Assembly (NCBI GenBank): GCA_021781495.1
Contig: JAJXWS010000004.1
Coordinates: forward strand, 1-64,000
DNA length: 64,000 nt
DNA from: Acidobacteriota bacterium
GTDB lineage: Bacteria; Acidobacteriota; Terriglobia; Terriglobales; Acidobacteriaceae
Direction: 5' to 3'
Part shown: positions 60,746-64,000 of the stretch, in pieces
How positions within the stretch are numbered: position 1 is the stretch's first letter
Layout of the letters: every line of letters starts with the position of its first letter
Notes under the pieces: model-generated
The model's input: only the letters and a program-made list of their open reading frames with translations
Told to the model about the DNA's origin: nothing
Databases searched by the model: none
Made by a program: the position numbers and the translations under genes

Positions 60746-61999
60746 TTATTCATATCGTAAAGCTTCAATGGGGTCCAGATTGGCGGCCTTCCACGCCGGG
60801 TAGATGCCGAAGATCAGCCCGATGGCGCAGGAGACGCTGAAGCCGAGGATGACCCACAGCGTGGAGAGCGTGGCCGGCAGTCCGATGGGCAGCAGGTAAA
60901 TGAGCCAGGTCAGGATGGCTCCCACCAGGATGCCGATGACGCCGCCAATGGCGCACAGCGCGACCGCTTCCGTGGTGAACTGGGTCAGCAGGGTTCGCTT
61001 GGTGGCGCCAATGGCCTTGCGCACGCCGATCTCGCGCGTACGTTCGGTGACGCTGACCAGCATGATGTTCATCACGCCCACGCCGCCCACCATCAGCCCC
61101 ACGCTGCTCACGGCGATCATGAACAGCACCAGGCCGCCGGTGAGCTGGCCCCAGAGCTTGGAGAGCGAGTCGGGGCCGAAGATCTCAAAGTCGTCGGGCT
61201 TTTCCACGCGCACCTTGCGCCGGATGCGCAGCAGGTCGCGAATCTCCTCCTCCACCAGCGCCTTGTTTCTGGGGTCGTCGTACTTCACGCTGACCCACAT
61301 GTCCAGATCCTCGGGATGCAGGTTGTGGTAGGTGCCCATGGGGAAGTAGACCTTGTTGTCCTGGGGATTCTTGCCGCCTCCGAAGGGCTGCTTCAGCTTG
61401 TCCAGCACCCCGATGACGGTGTAGAGGCCGGTCTCCACGTTGACTTCCTTGCCCACGGCGGGCTTGCCGTCAAAGAGCTGCTCCCAGGTGTCGTAGCCGA
61501 GCACGCAGACGTGGGCCGCGCGCAGGTCTTCCTCGTCGGTAAACATGCGGCCCTGCAGCAGCGCAAGGTCATTCACAATGCTGACCTGCGCGGTGTCTCC
61601 CTGCAGGATGGCGCCGCCCACCTTCTTGCCCTCGTACTTCACGCTGATGGCGCCCACGCGAAACTGCGCCACGTGCTGGTGCGCGCCGTCCGCGGCCACC
61701 ACATGGGGCAGCGAGCGCAGGGCGATGACGTCATCCAGAGTCAGCTTCTTGCGGGCGAGCATCTCCGCCGTGGGACGCACGCCGATCACGGGCATGTGGA
61801 AGACCCAGATCACGTTGGTGCCCAGCGAGCTCACCCAGTCCCCGACGCGCCTATTGAGCCCGTTGATGGCCGAGGAGATGGTGATGACCGTGGTGACGCC
61901 GATAACGATGCCCAGAATGGTCAGGCCGGAACGCAGCTTGTTCGCCTTCAGCGTATCGAAGGCCATCTTGAGGGCTTCGCGGTTTTGTCCTTGCGCCAT
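60746..61999 (-). CDS. ABC transporter permease (MacB/FtsX-like), close paralog of preceding gene
   Basis: Same 417-aa length and near-identical C-terminal half to 59472..60725. Confidence 0.9.
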   Translation of the reverse strand: MAQGQNREALKMAFDTLKANKLRSGLTILGIVIGVTTVITISSAINGLNRRVGDWVSSLGTNVIWVFHMPVIGVRPTAEMLARKKLTLDDVIALRSLPHVVAADGAHQHVAQFRVGAISVKYEGKKVGGAILQGDTAQVSIVNDLALLQGRMFTDEEDLRAAHVCVLGYDTWEQLFDGKPAVGKEVNVETGLYTVIGVLDKLKQPFGGGKNPQDNKVYFPMGTYHNLHPEDLDMWVSVKYDDPRNKALVEEEIRDLLRIRRKVRVEKPDDFEIFGPDSLSKLWGQLTGGLVLFMIAVSSVGLMVGGVGVMNIMLVSVTERTREIGVRKAIGATKRTLLTQFTTEAVALCAIGGVIGILVGAILTWLIYLLPIGLPATLSTLWVILGFSVSCAIGLIFGIYPAWKAANLDPIEALRYE

Positions 62000-62064
62000 A
62001 ACAGCTCCACAGCAATCGGTGGCCCCGGGGTCAACGGCAATGCGCCGCCCCTGCCACCATGCAT

Positions 62065-63291
62065 TTACATCTCGGCCCGAAGAGCGACCACGGGGTCGAG
62101 GCGGGCAGCTTTGCTGGCCGGATAGACGCCGAAGAAGATGCCCACGGCGCCGGCCAGCAGCAGTCCAAGAAAGATGGCCCAGACGGGAACGGCCGTCGGA
62201 AAGCCGACAAAGATGGTGATGAGCTTGCCCACGAGCACGCCGCCCATTACGCCAAAGGCGCCGCCCACCAGCGCCATGGAGGCGCTTTCAATCAGAAATT
62301 GCAGCAGCACGTCGCGCCGCTTGGCGCCCAGGGCCTTGCGCACGCCAATCTCGCGGGTGCGCTCTGTAACGCTCACCAGCATGATGTTCATGATGACGAC
62401 GCCGCCGACCACCAGCGCAATGGAGGCCAGGCCGAGGACGACGTAAGCAAAGATGGAGCTGATCTGCTTCCACAGGTCCAGGAAGGTGTCATTGGTCTCC
62501 AGCTCAAAGTCGTCCGGCTCGCCGGGGCGGACGTGGCGGCGGGTACGCATCAGCACGCGCACCTGGTCCTTGGCGCGCTCCATGGCCGCGGCATCGCCGT
62601 GGGCGCGGGCGTAGATGGTGACCGAGTCATTGTAGCCGTAGGTCTGCTGGTAGGCCGTGATGGGGATGGCGACCCAGTTGTCCTGCGATTGGCCCAAGGT
62701 CTTACCCTGGCGCTCGCCCACGCCGACGATCGTGTACGGGATGCCGTCCACGCGGATCTCCTTGCCGATCGGGTCGCCTGCGCCCAGCAGGTTGTCCACA
62801 ATGTCGTAGCCGACGATCACGTTCTTCGTAGCGTGGTCCTCGTCGGCGGGCGTAAAGCCGCGCCCCAGGGCAATCTCAATATTGTTGAGCGCCAGCATCG
62901 TCCAGGTGTATCCGCGCACCTCCGTGTTGTTGCTGGAGTGCCCGTTGGCGACGACGTTGGTGGAGCGGCTGAGCAGGGCGCCCACCTCGCCGCAGTCGGT
63001 GCAGGCGTCGCGCACGGCGCGGTAGTCGTCCATGTAGAGAATCTTGCGCTTCTGGAACTTGAAGTACTCCTCTGGCGTGAGGATGACGCTGGACATCCGG
63101 GAGACGGTAAACACGTCTGCCCCGTAGCCGGAGAGCTTGGTGCTCACATAGCGGTTGGCTCCGTTCACCAGCGTGATCACCATGATGACCGAGGCCACGC
63201 CCATCACCACGCCAATCAGCGTAAGGATGGACCGCAGCTTGTTGGCCCACAGGGACTGCATCGCGAGTTTGAAGGCCTCTAACAGTTGCAT
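62065..63291 (-). CDS. ABC transporter permease (MacB/FtsX-like)
   Basis: MQLLEAFKLAMQSLWANKLRSILTLIGVVMGVASVIMV; NIMLVSVTERTREIGVRKALGAKRRDVLLQFL. Start at 63291, not 63705. Confidence 0.9.
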   Translation of the reverse strand: MQLLEAFKLAMQSLWANKLRSILTLIGVVMGVASVIMVITLVNGANRYVSTKLSGYGADVFTVSRMSSVILTPEEYFKFQKRKILYMDDYRAVRDACTDCGEVGALLSRSTNVVANGHSSNNTEVRGYTWTMLALNNIEIALGRGFTPADEDHATKNVIVGYDIVDNLLGAGDPIGKEIRVDGIPYTIVGVGERQGKTLGQSQDNWVAIPITAYQQTYGYNDSVTIYARAHGDAAAMERAKDQVRVLMRTRRHVRPGEPDDFELETNDTFLDLWKQISSIFAYVVLGLASIALVVGGVVIMNIMLVSVTERTREIGVRKALGAKRRDVLLQFLIESASMALVGGAFGVMGGVLVGKLITIFVGFPTAVPVWAIFLGLLLAGAVGIFFGVYPASKAARLDPVVALRAEM

Positions 63292-63686
63292 GGGCAGTAT
63301 TCCCGTCCGGGTGCGGTTCCCAACAGTGTACGCAAACAGCCGGCCGCGCGAGCCTGCCGCAGGGCGATGCGGGCGGGATTTCCGGTTTCCCACATCGAAC
63401 AGCGGCAACTGAGGAAAACGCAGCCTGCGTTTGGCCGCTGCGGTTCCACAGCCAACCTGTGCCGATACTGATACAGACGCAGATACAGCCCGGCAGGCCG
63501 CAGAAAGACCGAACAGCCTCTGTCTGGGATACGCAGAGCGGGGAGCCGCGGTTCCGGGTCGGGCCCGTTGCGGCGTGGTCGCACAATTCGCTATCTCCTG
63601 CTGTATGCCGTGAATACGGCGCAAAATGGACCGCCGAAGCCCAGAGTGGGCATGGTAGAGTAGGGTTCCACAGGGGGCTGTGCAAC

Positions 63687-64000
63687 ATGTCTGCCGGATA
63701 TCCAATGCCGGGTGGCGAAGAGACCATGGACCTGCAGCAGCAGGTAGCGCGTCTGCAGGCGCTGCTGGAGGCGTCTCGGCAGGTCCACTCCACCATTCGC
63801 GAAGAGGAAGTGCTGGAGCAGGTGCTGCGCATCGTGGTGCGCGAGCTGGAAATGGCTGGAGCAGCGTTTCCGGGCACAGGGCTTTCCTATGGCGAGGCTC
63901 CCGAGGTGACCGCGGATGGCAGCTCGGCGCTGGGCTCGGCGCTGGCCTGTTTCCCGCTGGACGACCGCGAAGGCCGCAAGATGACGGAACTGGTGGTGGC
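63687..64000 (+). CDS. Signalling protein N-terminus, possibly GAF/SpoIIE-type (truncated by window end)
   Basis: MSAGYPMPGGEETMDLQQQVARLQALLEASRQVHSTIREEEVLEQVLRIVVRELEMAGAAF, a GAF-like onset; runs off the window. Confidence 0.5.
   Translation, partial: MSAGYPMPGGEETMDLQQQVARLQALLEASRQVHSTIREEEVLEQVLRIVVRELEMAGAAFPGTGLSYGEAPEVTADGSSALGSALACFPLDDREGRKMTELVV

Overview
This 64 kb, high-GC window has the gene content and style of an Acidobacteriota (Terriglobales-like) chromosome. That lineage call is my inference from the large carboxypeptidase-regulatory-domain TonB receptors, the GWxTD protein and the adenylate-cyclase-N-like regulator. About 50 genes can be supported, mostly core genes: accD, cobO, rlmH, rsfS, nadD, glyA, aspS, hisS, rpsU, purD, miaA, lpdA, thrS, cysK, cysE. 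The rest are glycan-degradation genes (GH127, GDE/GH63-like, GH57, a GH28-like beta-helix protein), two TonB receptors, a P-type ATPase, three tandem MacB-like permeases and small secreted proteins. The standout is a 198-aa ORF at 29390..29986. It carries the complete catalytic constellation of ribosome-inactivating proteins (ricin/Shiga toxin A-chain rRNA N-glycosidases: Tyr, Tyr, Glu..Arg, Trp in order with family-like context), has no signal peptide, and sits 28 bp upstream of an AlkA-like DNA glycosylase. Second, the aspS-hisS locus is bracketed by two toxin-antitoxin modules (MntA-HepT and HicBA), each next to a duplicated or decayed fragment of the neighbouring synthetase gene: an 81-bp aspS 3'-end duplication and an in-frame 15-codon hisS N-terminal ghost. 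Other points of interest: a dispersed palindromic intergenic element with a compensatory stem change, a secreted His-rich 14-aa repeat protein, a histone-H1-like tail on RsfS, and an orphan permease triplet. No tRNA, rRNA, CRISPR array or intact transposase was recognised. All homology calls come from reading motifs; no database search was run.
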